Below are positions 1 through 9,282 of a stretch of DNA of 64,000 nt, in pieces; the stretch's first letter is position 1, and the number at the start of each line of letters is the position of its first letter. The DNA comes from Hymenobacter sp. GOD-10R (GTDB taxonomy: Bacteria > Bacteroidota > Bacteroidia > Cytophagales > Hymenobacteraceae). The translations under genes were made by a program, and so were the position numbers. A model generated the notes under the pieces. The model was not told where the DNA came from. It did not search any database and saw nothing but the letters and a program-made list of their open reading frames with translations. The stretch is from the NCBI RefSeq assembly GCF_035609205.1, contig NZ_CP141184.1, positions 5,942,501 to 6,006,500 on the forward strand, read 5' to 3'.

Positions 1-706
1 TGCTAGCAGCTTCCTGACTATAGATTATATGGCCATTTGGGTCATAGAAGGCAACGGGATTCGTATGGCGATTAGCAGTTGTATCACATGGGGCGAAGCG
101 ACGTACGATACGGACTTGCGAATAGCCTAAAGAGGCTAATCGTTCGTTAAGTGGCCTTTGACCTACAAATTCATAGAGGCGGTTATAAGCGTTATTATCG
201 CTAACGAGTAACATCCGCTTTATATAGTTTCCAATACTATATTGGTAATCGGAATCTGCGGCAGCGATAAAAGGTACTGGTGTTTGACAACGATAAGCTA
301 CACCTGTGGCCATAGGACTACGCCGAGTAAGCCCATGATGGCGTAGACTGTTGACTTTCTCTAGCGCTACTATAGCTGTGGGGAGCTTAACTAAGCTAGC
401 AGGGTCAAAATACTGGTGCGCATCTAACTGAAAATTGTGCTGCGTGAAATGTGGCTGGTTTTTCTCATCGCGGTCAATTTGTGTGTAAATGATTTGCAAC
501 TCGTATTTGGCAGCCTGATTAACCACGGCAGCTAGCTGCGCGTCAGAATGGAGCAGACTATCCAACAGCCATGATTTTCCCGTGGCTTTGTTTTCATTGC
601 TATTCTCCTTCGCTAACAAGCTAGGTACCGGTATTTGGTCCGGATAGCTAGAGGCTAAACCACTCATGCTAACGCAACCAATCAAGTACAGCAAACAGGC
701 TTTCAT
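1..706 (-). CDS. Class A beta-lactamase-like serine hydrolase (3' end beyond window)
   Basis: The reading frame is open from an ATG at 706 to the window edge, so the C-terminus is missing. It starts with a hydrophobic signal-like segment. A Ser-Leu-Val-Lys within PASLVKLPT fits the SxxK nucleophile motif, and SDNNAYN fits the SDN motif of class A beta-lactamases and related hydrolases. The KTG motif would lie outside the window, so true beta-lactamase activity cannot be judged. Many Bacteroidota members are periplasmic hydrolases of unknown substrate. A second in-frame ATG at 712 is an alternative start. Confidence 0.75.
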   Translation of the reverse strand, partial: MKACLLYLIGCVSMSGLASSYPDQIPVPSLLAKENSNENKATGKSWLLDSLLHSDAQLAAVVNQAAKYELQIIYTQIDRDEKNQPHFTQHNFQLDAHQYFDPASLVKLPTAIVALEKVNSLRHHGLTRRSPMATGVAYRCQTPVPFIAAADSDYQYSIGNYIKRMLLVSDNNAYNRLYEFVGQRPLNERLASLGYSQVRIVRRFAPCDTTANRHTNPVAFYDPNGHIIYSQEAAS

Positions 707-730
707 CCGCATTCTCTTTCGTCCAGGCAA

Positions 731-1951
731 CTAGCTTGCTGGAGCACCGCGCCGACATGCCAAGAGCAAATTAGAATCATTCTGCCGCCAATTGTAGCCA
801 GTACCAAACGGCAAAGGTTGTGGTCTGTGAATCGAATCTTGGTATGCAGCAGTAAGCTCAGGCTGATAAAACTTGCTAAAAAGATTGATAGGGCGGCGGT
901 AATTGCCATAATAGGTAAACCGCCACTCTTCAGGAGGAAAATACTTCATCGCAATTCCCGAATCATCCTGTAAAATGTAGTGGCTGTTTTCCAAAATAAG
1001 CTTGCGCACTTTGGAAAAATATAGCTTGTGCATCAAATAAGTAGCGGATTTCACGTAGGTTGTCAGCGGACCTAGGGTTCGGACGTAGCGCAGCATCGCT
1101 TCTTTGGTAATACCTAGCTTCCAATCGCTGAGATCAGCCGAGAAGTAATACACGGTCTTTTGCTGACCATTCTTAGCAATGAGTTTTAGCTCAACACCAG
1201 GAATAACTTTTGGGCCGGGGTTGTGAATCACGGCTGTGTCAGCAGGGAGTAATTGTCCATCTGAACCAAGCTGCACATAGCGCATTACTTGCACCTGCTG
1301 ATCGGTACGCGCAGCAAAAAGCATCAAGAGTGGCAATGCGCCATCCAGTTCGACCGATTTAAGATTTACGGCCATATCATTGGTACGGAAGAAGCTGAAG
1401 TTCAGAATCGACCACAACGAGGCTTTAATAGCCGGAAACAAGGCTGGGTTTTCTAACGTGCTAGGTTGAGGAATTGTACCAACTGGCTCCAATCCTACCA
1501 ATATGTACGTCTGGCTGGTAGGAAATAGCGTTACTACGTTTAATAGATCAGGGCCGCTGAACGGATAAAAGACGGTTGGGCTAGCACTACGAACCGAATC
1601 CAGCTCCTCCGCAGCCCACTGTTGCATCTTGGTAGTGCGTGTCTGATGATAGTTGAGCCAGCTCTTGTCTGCGCCCATCGCGAAGGCTTGCCACGCAGGC
1701 TGCGTCGTGAGCTGATGTAGGTTGCTTTGCGTGCTGACTGGCATACCCGCCAAGAAGGCAGCTATATCTTGATCAGCGGTTGTATCCTGCTCAACCTTAA
1801 GCTTTGGCTTGGGTTGAGCACTTGGATCGACGCTAGGCAAGGTAGGTGGGCTACTAACAGCTGTTTCCTTTGGGGAAGAAGGTTGTTCAGAACAGGCGCC
1901 ACACAGTATTACGATGCAGAGCAACCAAAACCAGACAGTGTAAGAACGCAT
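731..1951 (-). CDS. Uncharacterised lipoprotein, about 400 residues
   Basis: A 406-residue protein with an N-terminal hydrophobic stretch ending in a lipobox-like CGAC, followed by a Ser/Pro/Lys-rich linker, so it is probably a lipoprotein. The middle contains a hydrophobic segment after SGPDLLNVVTLFPT, then a mixed alpha/beta region. I do not recognise a catalytic motif and assign no function. It lies just upstream of the beta-lactamase-like gene on the same strand (24 bp gap), so the two may be cotranscribed. Confidence 0.7.
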   Translation of the reverse strand: MRSYTVWFWLLCIVILCGACSEQPSSPKETAVSSPPTLPSVDPSAQPKPKLKVEQDTTADQDIAAFLAGMPVSTQSNLHQLTTQPAWQAFAMGADKSWLNYHQTRTTKMQQWAAEELDSVRSASPTVFYPFSGPDLLNVVTLFPTSQTYILVGLEPVGTIPQPSTLENPALFPAIKASLWSILNFSFFRTNDMAVNLKSVELDGALPLLMLFAARTDQQVQVMRYVQLGSDGQLLPADTAVIHNPGPKVIPGVELKLIAKNGQQKTVYYFSADLSDWKLGITKEAMLRYVRTLGPLTTYVKSATYLMHKLYFSKVRKLILENSHYILQDDSGIAMKYFPPEEWRFTYYGNYRRPINLFSKFYQPELTAAYQDSIHRPQPLPFGTGYNWRQNDSNLLLACRRGAPAS

Positions 1952-2058
1952 AAATAGTTGTGCGTGTAAAGAGACTATATCCTAAATGGGCGGCAATATA
2001 CTGCCTGTATCCGCGCTAAGGTTTACTACTCATGCTGTGCACCCTACGCACGTCGCTA

Positions 2059-3369
2059 TCATGCAGCAGACTTCTGTATACCTAGCTTGTAGACACCTGC
2101 ACCTACAAGAACAGTAAGGAGGCCCAGGAGTGATTCTACTGGCTTATCACGGAGAATGAATACAAGTGTCCAACCACTCAGTGCGAGGAAGAGAAGTGGA
2201 GGCACTGGATATGCCCATGTGCGGTAGGGCCGTGTTAGTTGTGGTTGGCGCCAGCGTAGCACAAACAGCCCTAGCACCGTCAGGAAAGTAGATAAACTGA
2301 GCACAAACCCAGCGTAGAGCAAAACCTCTTCGAAGGTAGATGTAACGATAAAGAAAAGGGTAAGTAATGCTTGTAGCAGCATCGCCCTCACCGGAATGCC
2401 TTGACGACTGACGACTGCTAAGCCCCGTAAGGCGGGTAGATCCTCGCCCATCACCTGTACAATACGAGGTCCCGCAAAAACCATGGAGCTTACGGTAGAG
2501 ACAAGCAACACAGCAATTACACCGCCCATCAATCGCCCAACAGCTAGCCCAAAAATCTGGTTGGCAGCTAGGTAACCTACCTCAACTTGACCGGACAGCT
2601 TTGTTAGGGGCGTAGAATAAAGGAAAACGAAGTTGAGCCCCACGTATAATAAGAGCACTAAAGTCGTCCCGGTTATTAGCATGCGCGGCAGATTGCGCTG
2701 GGGCTGCTCGACCTCACCAGCCAGATAGACAGCGGCGTTCCAACCCGAGTACGCATAAGATACATACACCAATGAGATAGCAAAGGCAGGACTTATGATC
2801 TGCTGCCAGTCCGCATGTTGCGGTACAAAGGATAACTTCTGTGGTGTAGCTTCCCACAACCCAGCTCCAATAAACAGAATGAGTAGTAGCACCTTCAATA
2901 AGGTAACAGCAACTTGGAAACGACTACCAGCTCGGCTGCTCGTTGCGTGAATGAGCGTGAGTACCGCTACTACAAGCATCGATAACACTTGCGGGTTTAA
3001 AGCAGGCCACACACTAACAGCATACTTCCCTAAGGCAATGGCAGCTAAAGCTGTTGGCGCTGCAAAGCCCACTGTTGCGGAGACCCAACCTGATAAGAAC
3101 CCTATAATCGGGTGGTAGATATAAGATAGATAGTGGTATTCGCCACCCGAACGCGGCAAAGCTGCCGCAAGCTCACCGTAGCTCAACGCTCCGCACAAGG
3201 CGATTAGTCCGCCAACTATCCACAACATCAGGAGTGCAAAGCCACTTTGGATACCTAGCACCTGAAAACCGAGACTGGTAAATACCCCCGTTCCGACCAT
3301 ATTGGCAACAACGATAGCGATGCCGGTGTACAAACCAATGCGATAAATAGGTACGGAAGGTTGGGCCAT
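2059..3369 (-). CDS. APC-superfamily amino acid permease
   Basis: A 436-residue polytopic membrane protein with about 12 hydrophobic helices. The N-terminal VANMVGTGVFTSLG matches the glycine-rich TM1 substrate-binding signature of the APC superfamily, and ALSYGELAAALPRSGGEYHY is the conserved TM2-TM3 region. Expected role: proton- or exchange-driven uptake of amino acids at the inner membrane. Substrate cannot be read from the sequence. It is a single gene with about 100-160 bp gaps on either side. Confidence 0.9.
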   Translation of the reverse strand: MAQPSVPIYRIGLYTGIAIVVANMVGTGVFTSLGFQVLGIQSGFALLMLWIVGGLIALCGALSYGELAAALPRSGGEYHYLSYIYHPIIGFLSGWVSATVGFAAPTALAAIALGKYAVSVWPALNPQVLSMLVVAVLTLIHATSSRAGSRFQVAVTLLKVLLLILFIGAGLWEATPQKLSFVPQHADWQQIISPAFAISLVYVSYAYSGWNAAVYLAGEVEQPQRNLPRMLITGTTLVLLLYVGLNFVFLYSTPLTKLSGQVEVGYLAANQIFGLAVGRLMGGVIAVLLVSTVSSMVFAGPRIVQVMGEDLPALRGLAVVSRQGIPVRAMLLQALLTLFFIVTSTFEEVLLYAGFVLSLSTFLTVLGLFVLRWRQPQLTRPYRTWAYPVPPLLFLALSGWTLVFILRDKPVESLLGLLTVLVGAGVYKLGIQKSAA

Positions 3370-3530
3370 AATGAGTAGCTAAGCGAGAATGCACAATAGG
3401 AAGAAAGCTTCTTGTGCAGGGGCCTACAAACAAAATTGTCACTGAGAGAATAGCTTAGGATCTAGAGCGCTTACTTAGCCCAGATCTTACGCTAGCCTCT
3501 CAATGACAACAAAGCAAATTTAGGAGTACT

Positions 3531-4040
3531 CTATACTTTTGGTCGTTTGTAGAGCGGTACCGTGCTGCAAGGCTCCCCATACATAATGCTGCTTGCCACA
3601 GGCAAAAGCTTCTGCATGATGGCGACATACGCATAGGTAGGTACGGGCACATTGCCACAACCTTTTACCACTACTTTAGCATCTCGATAGTACTCGGCGT
3701 CAATGGCTGCGATTGCTTCTTGAAACAGCTCCTGCTCTAGTGCTTCTAAGTTGCCGAATACGTAGCGATGTGCCTGATTGTGCAGCTTAGTAGCGAGTAG
3801 CATGTACGCCCAAGTTGGTACGATAGCATCTACGGAGCAAATGATGGCTACGTTTTTCCCGGCGTATTGCGTCCAATCGTGTGTTTTGATGAATTCCCGA
3901 AAATCTTTTTCCCGCAAGATCAACCCTTGAAACAGATTGTCCTTGATATCATACACGACCCGTTCTCCCGGATGCAGTAGCTCCTCTAAATTTATCGTCG
4001 TCAGAGCACTTTGTGCGACGCGGTTAATGATTTCTTCCAT
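3531..4040 (-). CDS. DUF2480 family protein
   Basis: A 169-residue soluble protein matching the Bacteroidota DUF2480 family, with motifs INLEELLHPGERVVYDI, FREFIKTHDW and DAIVPTWAYMLLA. The family is conserved in Bacteroidetes and has no established function. No signal peptide or membrane segment. The ATG at 4040 fits the usual family start (MEEIINRV). It sits between the permease and tsaB on the same strand. Confidence 0.85.
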   Translation of the reverse strand: MEEIINRVAQSALTTINLEELLHPGERVVYDIKDNLFQGLILREKDFREFIKTHDWTQYAGKNVAIICSVDAIVPTWAYMLLATKLHNQAHRYVFGNLEALEQELFQEAIAAIDAEYYRDAKVVVKGCGNVPVPTYAYVAIMQKLLPVASSIMYGEPCSTVPLYKRPKV

Positions 4041-4104
4041 GAGTTTGATGAAGACTGAGAACCTAGCACGTTGATTACGTAACGATGTGCGTTCTTCTTA
4101 CTAG

Positions 4105-4800
4105 CTAGGTTTTGCTTTTGGGCGTAGTTGTATAAACTTCCTTCAGGTAAAACGGCTCATAATAAGCCACATCGCGAAACTCCTGCCGCAAGTAGGCCTG
4201 TTGGGCCAATTCCCCGACAGCTATTGCCGATGGCTCAATATTCGTCAGAAAATTGGCGTTTGGCTGTTCAGCTATAAGCGGCTGAAACTTAGCAGTACCG
4301 TTTCCAAAGAATAACAAGTGATGGTGGGTCATTTGTTCGGCCAGCGTGTCTGCTTCCAACACAAGCGGTGTGGGAGCTAGCACTTCCGCTCCCTCGTGTG
4401 TATATAACGCCGTGTATACCTCCATGCGTCGTGCGTCTAGCATGGGACAGTACAGAAAGTTTTCTGGCATACTCGTACAGGCAGCAGCTTGGTGCGCTAG
4501 TGCCTGCAATGTGCTAACAGCCAACAACGGAATATTCAATGCATAACACAAGCCCTTCGCTGCTGCCGCCCCGATGCGCAAGCCGGTATACGATCCTGGC
4601 CCGTCGGATAAGGCCACAGCACCTAAGTTATGCACCGTATTGCCCGTGTTTTCTAGCAGTTGTTCTATCAGAACACTCACGTGCGAGGAGTGGGATTTCT
4701 CCAGTCGTAGCTCCGACTGACCTAGCAAGGTGCCATCTTGGTGTAACGCAACGGAACAGATAGGCGACGACGTTTCGAGAGAAAGAATAAGCGTAGACAT
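4105..4800 (-). CDS. tsaB: tRNA t6A37 threonylcarbamoyltransferase complex dimerisation subunit TsaB
   Basis: A 231-residue ASKHA-fold protein. The N-terminal ILSLETSSPICSVAL and the later GPGSYTGLRIG are family hallmarks. TsaB partners TsaD and TsaE to make N6-threonylcarbamoyladenosine at position 37 of ANN-decoding tRNAs. A TACCTTTG -7 box lies on the minus strand at 4805-4812, only 4 nt before the ATG, so the mRNA may be leaderless. Confidence 0.93.
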   Translation of the reverse strand: MSTLILSLETSSPICSVALHQDGTLLGQSELRLEKSHSSHVSVLIEQLLENTGNTVHNLGAVALSDGPGSYTGLRIGAAAAKGLCYALNIPLLAVSTLQALAHQAAACTSMPENFLYCPMLDARRMEVYTALYTHEGAEVLAPTPLVLEADTLAEQMTHHHLLFFGNGTAKFQPLIAEQPNANFLTNIEPSAIAVGELAQQAYLRQEFRDVAYYEPFYLKEVYTTTPKSKT

Positions 4801-4804
4801 AACA

Positions 4805-4812
4805 CAAAGGTA
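4805..4812 (-). promoter_or_regulatory. Bacteroidota -7 promoter box for tsaB
   Basis: TACCTTTG on the minus strand matches the TAnnTTTG consensus. It ends 4 nt before the tsaB ATG, predicting a start site at or next to the first codon. Confidence 0.55.
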
Positions 4813-4882
4813 CCTGCTCTATTGACAACAGTAAATTCATAGCTAATGAGTTATTTAAATAGCTATAGAACTACAGCCAACA

Positions 4883-4914
4883 AAAAAGCAGGCTCGTTGC
4901 TGAGTCTGCTTTTT
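4883..4914 (-). terminator. Hairpin terminator after the S41 protease gene
   Basis: Inverted repeat AAAAAGCAG-GCTC / GAG-CTGCTTTTT lies just past the stop of the protease gene at 4935. Read on the minus strand the second arm ends in a T run, as in an intrinsic terminator. Confidence 0.75.
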
Positions 4915-4934
4915 ACTATAAATACTATTAAATT

Positions 4935-6635
4935 TTACTTCCCTCCTGCCGTGCTCCGCTTGGCTTCCGGTCGAGTTTTGGCTTCTGGAGTACCTGGCTT
5001 CAACAAGGCGGCATACCGAGGTGCATCATTTAGCACCTGCATAGCCATAAGGATGTTGGGGTCATCATCAAAGCTAGCTTCAATTTGGCCTTTCTGGAAG
5101 TAGTAGCGAGATACTATTTCCTGCTCTAGCAATTCTCTTATTTCTGTTTTGAAACGTGTCAGGTCGTTGCCTTTGTTCGTAGAAACTTTACGACGAATGG
5201 CTTCTAACTCCGTTTTCACGTCATCATAATGCTTCTCGTCCTTTACTTTCTTAGTAAGGTCAGCCAAGGACTTCTCCGCATCGGTTGAATAGTTGATATC
5301 CTTCGTCGCTAGGAACTGCGTGAACTTCTGATACTCAGCATCTGAAAGTGTGAATTCGCGGGCCGACGGAATAGTCGCATGTTCGGAACGGTAGCGTGTG
5401 GCGTAGTCGAAAATGTAATTCTTCTGGAGCAACACGCGGGTAATGTCTGCAATTTCACGTACCTGCACAGACACATCGGGCGCAACACCGCCGCCATCGT
5501 ATACCGTGCGGCCGCTAGCTGTTTTGAAGGCTGTTCGCAGCGAGTCAGGTACTTTCCCTAGGGTACCATCATCAGCGCGGTGAGCATAGTCAATTTCTTG
5601 GATGCAACGGCCGCTCGGAATGTAGTATTTGGCGGTCGTAACTTTCAGTTGCGAGTTGTAGCTCAGTGGCCGGGTAGCTTGCACCAGCCCTTTGCCAAAG
5701 GTACGCTCTCCTACTACCACAGCGCGGTCATAGTCTTGCAGTACACCCGATACAATTTCGGACGCTGAAGCTGAGCGGTTGCTGGTGATAATTGCAACTG
5801 GGATGTGCGTGTCAAGTGGCGTATCGAGGGCCTTGTACGTCTTATTCCACTCCGTCACTTTACCCTTAGTGCTTACTACATCTAGGCCTTTGTCTACAAA
5901 TACGTTGGAAATATTCACAGCCTCGTTGAGCAAACCACCTGGATTATCCCGGATATCGAAGATAATCTTCTTGGCTCCCTGCTCCTTCAGTTTGGCTACT
6001 GCCATACGAACTTCCTTGCCTGCGTCGACCGTAAACGAAGACAACTGGAAGTAACCAATCTCTGGTGTTACCATGCCATAGTAAGGCACGTTGTCCACCT
6101 GAATCTTGTCGCGCGTGATGCTGATCTCGATAGGTTTGTCTTGCCCGTAGCGTGTTACTTCGAGCTTCACTATCGAGTTAGCCTGCCCCTTTAGCAACTT
6201 ACTGATATCACTGTTGCTTTTCTTCTCGGTGCTAACGCCATTAATAGTCAGTAGTTCATCGCCGGGTAGCAGCCCAGCCTTCTGAGCCGGATAGCCTTCG
6301 TAAGCTGACTGCACAATGGTTTTGCCGTTGCGTTTGCCCACTTGTGCTCCAATGCCGCCATACTGACCAGTAGTAAGCGTGCGAAAATCTTCTATGTCGT
6401 CCTCCGGGATATAATTGGTGTATGGGTCCAACGACTTGAGCATCGCGTCGATACCCGTTTTCACCATCTTTGAAGGCGTTATTTCGTCTACGTAGTAGGT
6501 GTTCACCTCCTTGAACAGGGTGGCGAATATGTCGAGGTTCTTAGCTATTTCGAAGTACCGCTCGTTATCAGCGGGCCGGAAGGATACTAGTAGTGCGCCG
6601 CCAACAGCGAGGCCAGCAATAATTTTTTTACGCAT
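4935..6635 (-). CDS. S41 family C-terminal processing peptidase (CtpA/Prc type)
   Basis: A 566-residue exported protease. The N-terminal hydrophobic segment (about residues 5-20) is a signal or anchor. A PDZ domain follows with YGGIGAQVG and GDELLTINGVST. The S41 core holds the catalytic serine in SASASEIVSG, with the lysine expected in FGKGLVQ. The C-terminal part is charged and helical. The family degrades or trims periplasmic proteins from their C-termini. Located just downstream of rpmH-rnpA on the same strand with a 40-bp gap, so it may share their transcript. Confidence 0.92.
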   Translation of the reverse strand: MRKKIIAGLAVGGALLVSFRPADNERYFEIAKNLDIFATLFKEVNTYYVDEITPSKMVKTGIDAMLKSLDPYTNYIPEDDIEDFRTLTTGQYGGIGAQVGKRNGKTIVQSAYEGYPAQKAGLLPGDELLTINGVSTEKKSNSDISKLLKGQANSIVKLEVTRYGQDKPIEISITRDKIQVDNVPYYGMVTPEIGYFQLSSFTVDAGKEVRMAVAKLKEQGAKKIIFDIRDNPGGLLNEAVNISNVFVDKGLDVVSTKGKVTEWNKTYKALDTPLDTHIPVAIITSNRSASASEIVSGVLQDYDRAVVVGERTFGKGLVQATRPLSYNSQLKVTTAKYYIPSGRCIQEIDYAHRADDGTLGKVPDSLRTAFKTASGRTVYDGGGVAPDVSVQVREIADITRVLLQKNYIFDYATRYRSEHATIPSAREFTLSDAEYQKFTQFLATKDINYSTDAEKSLADLTKKVKDEKHYDDVKTELEAIRRKVSTNKGNDLTRFKTEIRELLEQEIVSRYYFQKGQIEASFDDDPNILMAMQVLNDAPRYAALLKPGTPEAKTRPEAKRSTAGGK

Positions 6636-6675
6636 AGGAAAGGCGGGAAGCAGATAACACGCAACTTACAAATCC

Positions 6676-7104
6676 TCAGTCGCCGCGGGGGGCGGGACGG
6701 GTTTCGCTCAGCAAACGCTCCAGCCCTGAAGTTAATTTTTTTTCCACGACCGCAAAAGGCTTTTTTTCCTTTCCGGTGTAAATAAGTCCCAGTAAAGCAA
6801 TCGAATGTCCTTCGGCTGCTTCTGTCAGTTTGTGTTTATTAAGTCGGTATGCTTCGCGCACAAGGCGCTTTAACCGATTGCGGTCGACGGCTCGTTTGAA
6901 CGTGCGCTTGGATACGCTAATCAGCACTTGAGGCGACGCCGAAGTAGGAGTCGGCGTGAGCCGCCAAATAAACCGTAAGGGGTATAAACCAAAAGAAGAA
7001 CCCTGGCCGAAAAGCTCTTGAATGAGCTTCTTCCGGCACAAATGTTCTTCTTTCGAAAAGGAGTACGAACGCGCGCCCGGCGCTAAAGCAGACTGGGGCG
7101 ACAC
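6676..7104 (-). CDS. rnpA: Ribonuclease P protein component
   Basis: A 142-residue basic protein. The core includes SYSFSKEEHLCRKKLIQELF and the RNR-type signature FKRAVDRNRLKRLVREAYR, which binds the RNase P RNA for 5' processing of tRNA precursors. The start chosen is GTG at 7104. It lies 19 bp downstream of rpmH, the usual bacterial arrangement. The C-terminal tail is longer than in the shortest family members. Confidence 0.93.
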   Translation of the reverse strand: MSPQSALAPGARSYSFSKEEHLCRKKLIQELFGQGSSFGLYPLRFIWRLTPTPTSASPQVLISVSKRTFKRAVDRNRLKRLVREAYRLNKHKLTEAAEGHSIALLGLIYTGKEKKPFAVVEKKLTSGLERLLSETRPAPRGD

Positions 7105-7123
7105 AGTGGAAATCGTCAGCGGT

Positions 7124-7282
7124 TTAGCGCTTATGACGTCCTTCGTCGGATACCGTTAGGCGCTTGCGGCCTTTGGCGCGGCGACGGGCCAGTACGCTGC
7201 GGCCATTAACGGTTTCCATGCGTGAGCGGAAGCCGTGCTTGTTGCGGCGCTTGCGCTGCGAGGGTTGAAATGTTCTTTTCAT
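7124..7282 (-). CDS. rpmH: 50S ribosomal protein L34
   Basis: A 52-codon gene starting [18 protein letters not shown] and continuing with the conserved [20 protein letters not shown] segment, diagnostic of L34. It was found by reading the minus strand directly. It precedes rnpA, as in most bacteria. A TACCTTTG box at 7316-7323 on the minus strand is a plausible promoter, leaving a leader of roughly 30 nt. Confidence 0.95.
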   Translation of the reverse strand: MKRTFQPSQRKRRNKHGFRSRMETVNGRSVLARRRAKGRKRLTVSDEGRHKR

Positions 7283-7315
7283 CGTCGTCGTATAGTGCTA
7301 TTCGGGGATGGCCGG

Positions 7316-7323
7316 CAAAGGTA
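7316..7323 (-). promoter_or_regulatory. Bacteroidota -7 box for rpmH-rnpA
   Basis: TACCTTTG on the minus strand matches TAnnTTTG, 33 nt upstream of the rpmH ATG. Confidence 0.5.
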
Positions 7324-7518
7324 AGCGGTTGATTTGTAAATGCCAAAGCTTATCCTAGCTTTTGTTTTCAACCTGTGCCATTTACTAGCAAGTTGATCCT
7401 CAACAGCTAAGCTAAAAACCTACAATTTACGTAGAAGAAACAAGATTTATTGTTGGGCTACCTTTTGCTAGGATGCCCTAGCTTTACCTTCTCGTTTGTG
7501 CTCCCCTTTTGGCGCTCT

Positions 7519-9252
7519 ATGGTCCACTACTACATTTCGTTTGATAATCCGCTTACTTTTTACGTGCAGGTGCAGATGACCTTTGAGGTTTCGGCTACTG
7601 CCCACGATGCGGTGGAGCTACAGTTGCCGGCTTGGCGCCCAGGCCGGTACGAGTTGCAGAATTTTGCCCAGAAAGTTCAGCGCGTACTTATCGAGGATGC
7701 TGCTTCCGGTGAGAACCTAGCTTTTCAAAAAGTAACCAAAGACCGTTGGCAGGTGCCAAACGCCGCAGGCCGAACCCTGAAGCTGCGCTACAACTTCTAT
7801 GCGCACCAGATGGATGCGGGCGGTTCGTGGTTAGATGAATCACAGCTTTACCTCAATGGCGTACAGTGCTTCATGTACATCGAAGGGCGGCGCGAGGAAG
7901 CTTGCCAGCTTACCCTTGCTTTGCCCGACGACTGGCAGATTGCCTGCGGTATGCCTCAAAGCGGCCCGCATACGCTGTTAGCTCAAAGCTTTGATGAGTT
8001 GGTGGAATGTCCGCTTATTGCTAGTCCTAGCTTACAACATCGCGAGTACCAAGTAGAGGGTACTCCCTTCTACATTTGGGTACAAGGTGAGTGCGCGCCC
8101 GAATGGAGCCGGATTGTGCGTGACTTCACGGCGTTTTCTGCCGAGCAAGTTGCGCTCTTTGGTGGTTTCCCAGTAGCTGACTACCACTTCCTCAATCAGA
8201 TCTTACCTTACAAGCATTACCACGGCGTAGAGCACACGAATTCTACGGTAATCACCTTAGGTCCAGCCGAACTGCTGATGACAGAGGGCTTGTACAAGGA
8301 GTTCTTGGGGGTGAGCTGTCATGAGCTATTTCATACGTGGAATATCAAGAGTATTCGACCAGCTGAGATGCTGCCGTATGACTACACACGGGAGAACTAC
8401 TTTCGCACTTGCTACATCGCGGAGGGAGTTACGACCTACTACGGTGAGTATATGCTAGCTCGTAGCGGCGTGCGCACAGCCGAGCAGTACTTTGAGGAAT
8501 TGAACACCGTATTGCGCAAGCACTACGACGATTATGGCCGCTTCAACCTTTCGCTAGCGGATGCTTCTATGGATTTGTGGCTTGACGGCTACAAATCTGG
8601 CGTGCCCGACCGTAAGGTGTCTGTATATCATAAAGGAGCACTCGTCGCTTTGTTGCTCGACCTTACCATTCGTCGTCTCTCCCATCACCAGCGTAGCCTT
8701 GATAACGTGATGCGTCGCCTGTGGGAGGATTTTGGGAAAGCAGGCGTAGGCTATACCGAACAAGACTACATTCGTATTGTGTCGGAAGTAGCTGGGCAAT
8801 CGATGCAGCGCTATTTCGACCAGTTTGTGTACGGTACTGCTCCGTTAGAGAAGCCCCTCAACAGAGTACTGAACTCCGTAGGCTGCCAGTTGCGCATTCG
8901 CGAGAATGCTTCTATCTCGGAAGGTATATTTGGCTTTCGAACAGCAGTAAAAAGCGAGCGAACGGAAGTGACAGCCATTCTACCTGGCTCACCGGCAGCG
9001 GCAGCCCTCACGGTTGACGACGAGATTATTGCCGTAAATGGGCGCCGAGTAGTGATGAATTTGCAGAGCCTGTTTGCTGATGGCGCGCAGCAGTATGAGC
9101 TAAGCATTTTCCGGCAAAACCGGTTATTGACTGTCACGCTCGTTGCTGCGGCTGAACAACGCTTCTGGCAAAAAATAACGGTCGAAAAATTGCCAGATGC
9201 CACACCCGAGCAGCAAGCTAGCTTTCAGCAGTGGCTCAAGCAGGCATTTTAG
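7519..9252 (+). CDS. M61 family metallopeptidase with C-terminal PDZ domain
   Basis: The start is placed at ATG 7519 because the family begins with a segment like MVHYYISFDNPLTFYVQV; the frame is also open from TTG 7450. It has an N-terminal beta-rich M61 domain, then the zinc motif HELFH in SCHELFHTWNIK, followed by a helical region, and a PDZ domain in the last 100 residues (LPGSPAAAALTVDDEIIAVNG). The family is described as glycyl aminopeptidases. No clear signal peptide from this start, so it may be cytoplasmic. Confidence 0.88.
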   Translation: MVHYYISFDNPLTFYVQVQMTFEVSATAHDAVELQLPAWRPGRYELQNFAQKVQRVLIEDAASGENLAFQKVTKDRWQVPNAAGRTLKLRYNFYAHQMDAGGSWLDESQLYLNGVQCFMYIEGRREEACQLTLALPDDWQIACGMPQSGPHTLLAQSFDELVECPLIASPSLQHREYQVEGTPFYIWVQGECAPEWSRIVRDFTAFSAEQVALFGGFPVADYHFLNQILPYKHYHGVEHTNSTVITLGPAELLMTEGLYKEFLGVSCHELFHTWNIKSIRPAEMLPYDYTRENYFRTCYIAEGVTTYYGEYMLARSGVRTAEQYFEELNTVLRKHYDDYGRFNLSLADASMDLWLDGYKSGVPDRKVSVYHKGALVALLLDLTIRRLSHHQRSLDNVMRRLWEDFGKAGVGYTEQDYIRIVSEVAGQSMQRYFDQFVYGTAPLEKPLNRVLNSVGCQLRIRENASISEGIFGFRTAVKSERTEVTAILPGSPAAAALTVDDEIIAVNGRRVVMNLQSLFADGAQQYELSIFRQNRLLTVTLVAAAEQRFWQKITVEKLPDATPEQQASFQQWLKQAF

Positions 9253-9257
9253 TTTTG
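9250..9257 (+). promoter_or_regulatory. Possible -7 box overlapping the M61 stop codon
   Basis: TAGTTTTG fits TAnnTTTG. It spans the stop codon of the peptidase gene and lies 25 nt before the ATG of the next gene. Confidence 0.35.
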
Positions 9258-9282
9258 TGTATTGTTAGTGGGTAGCGTTCCA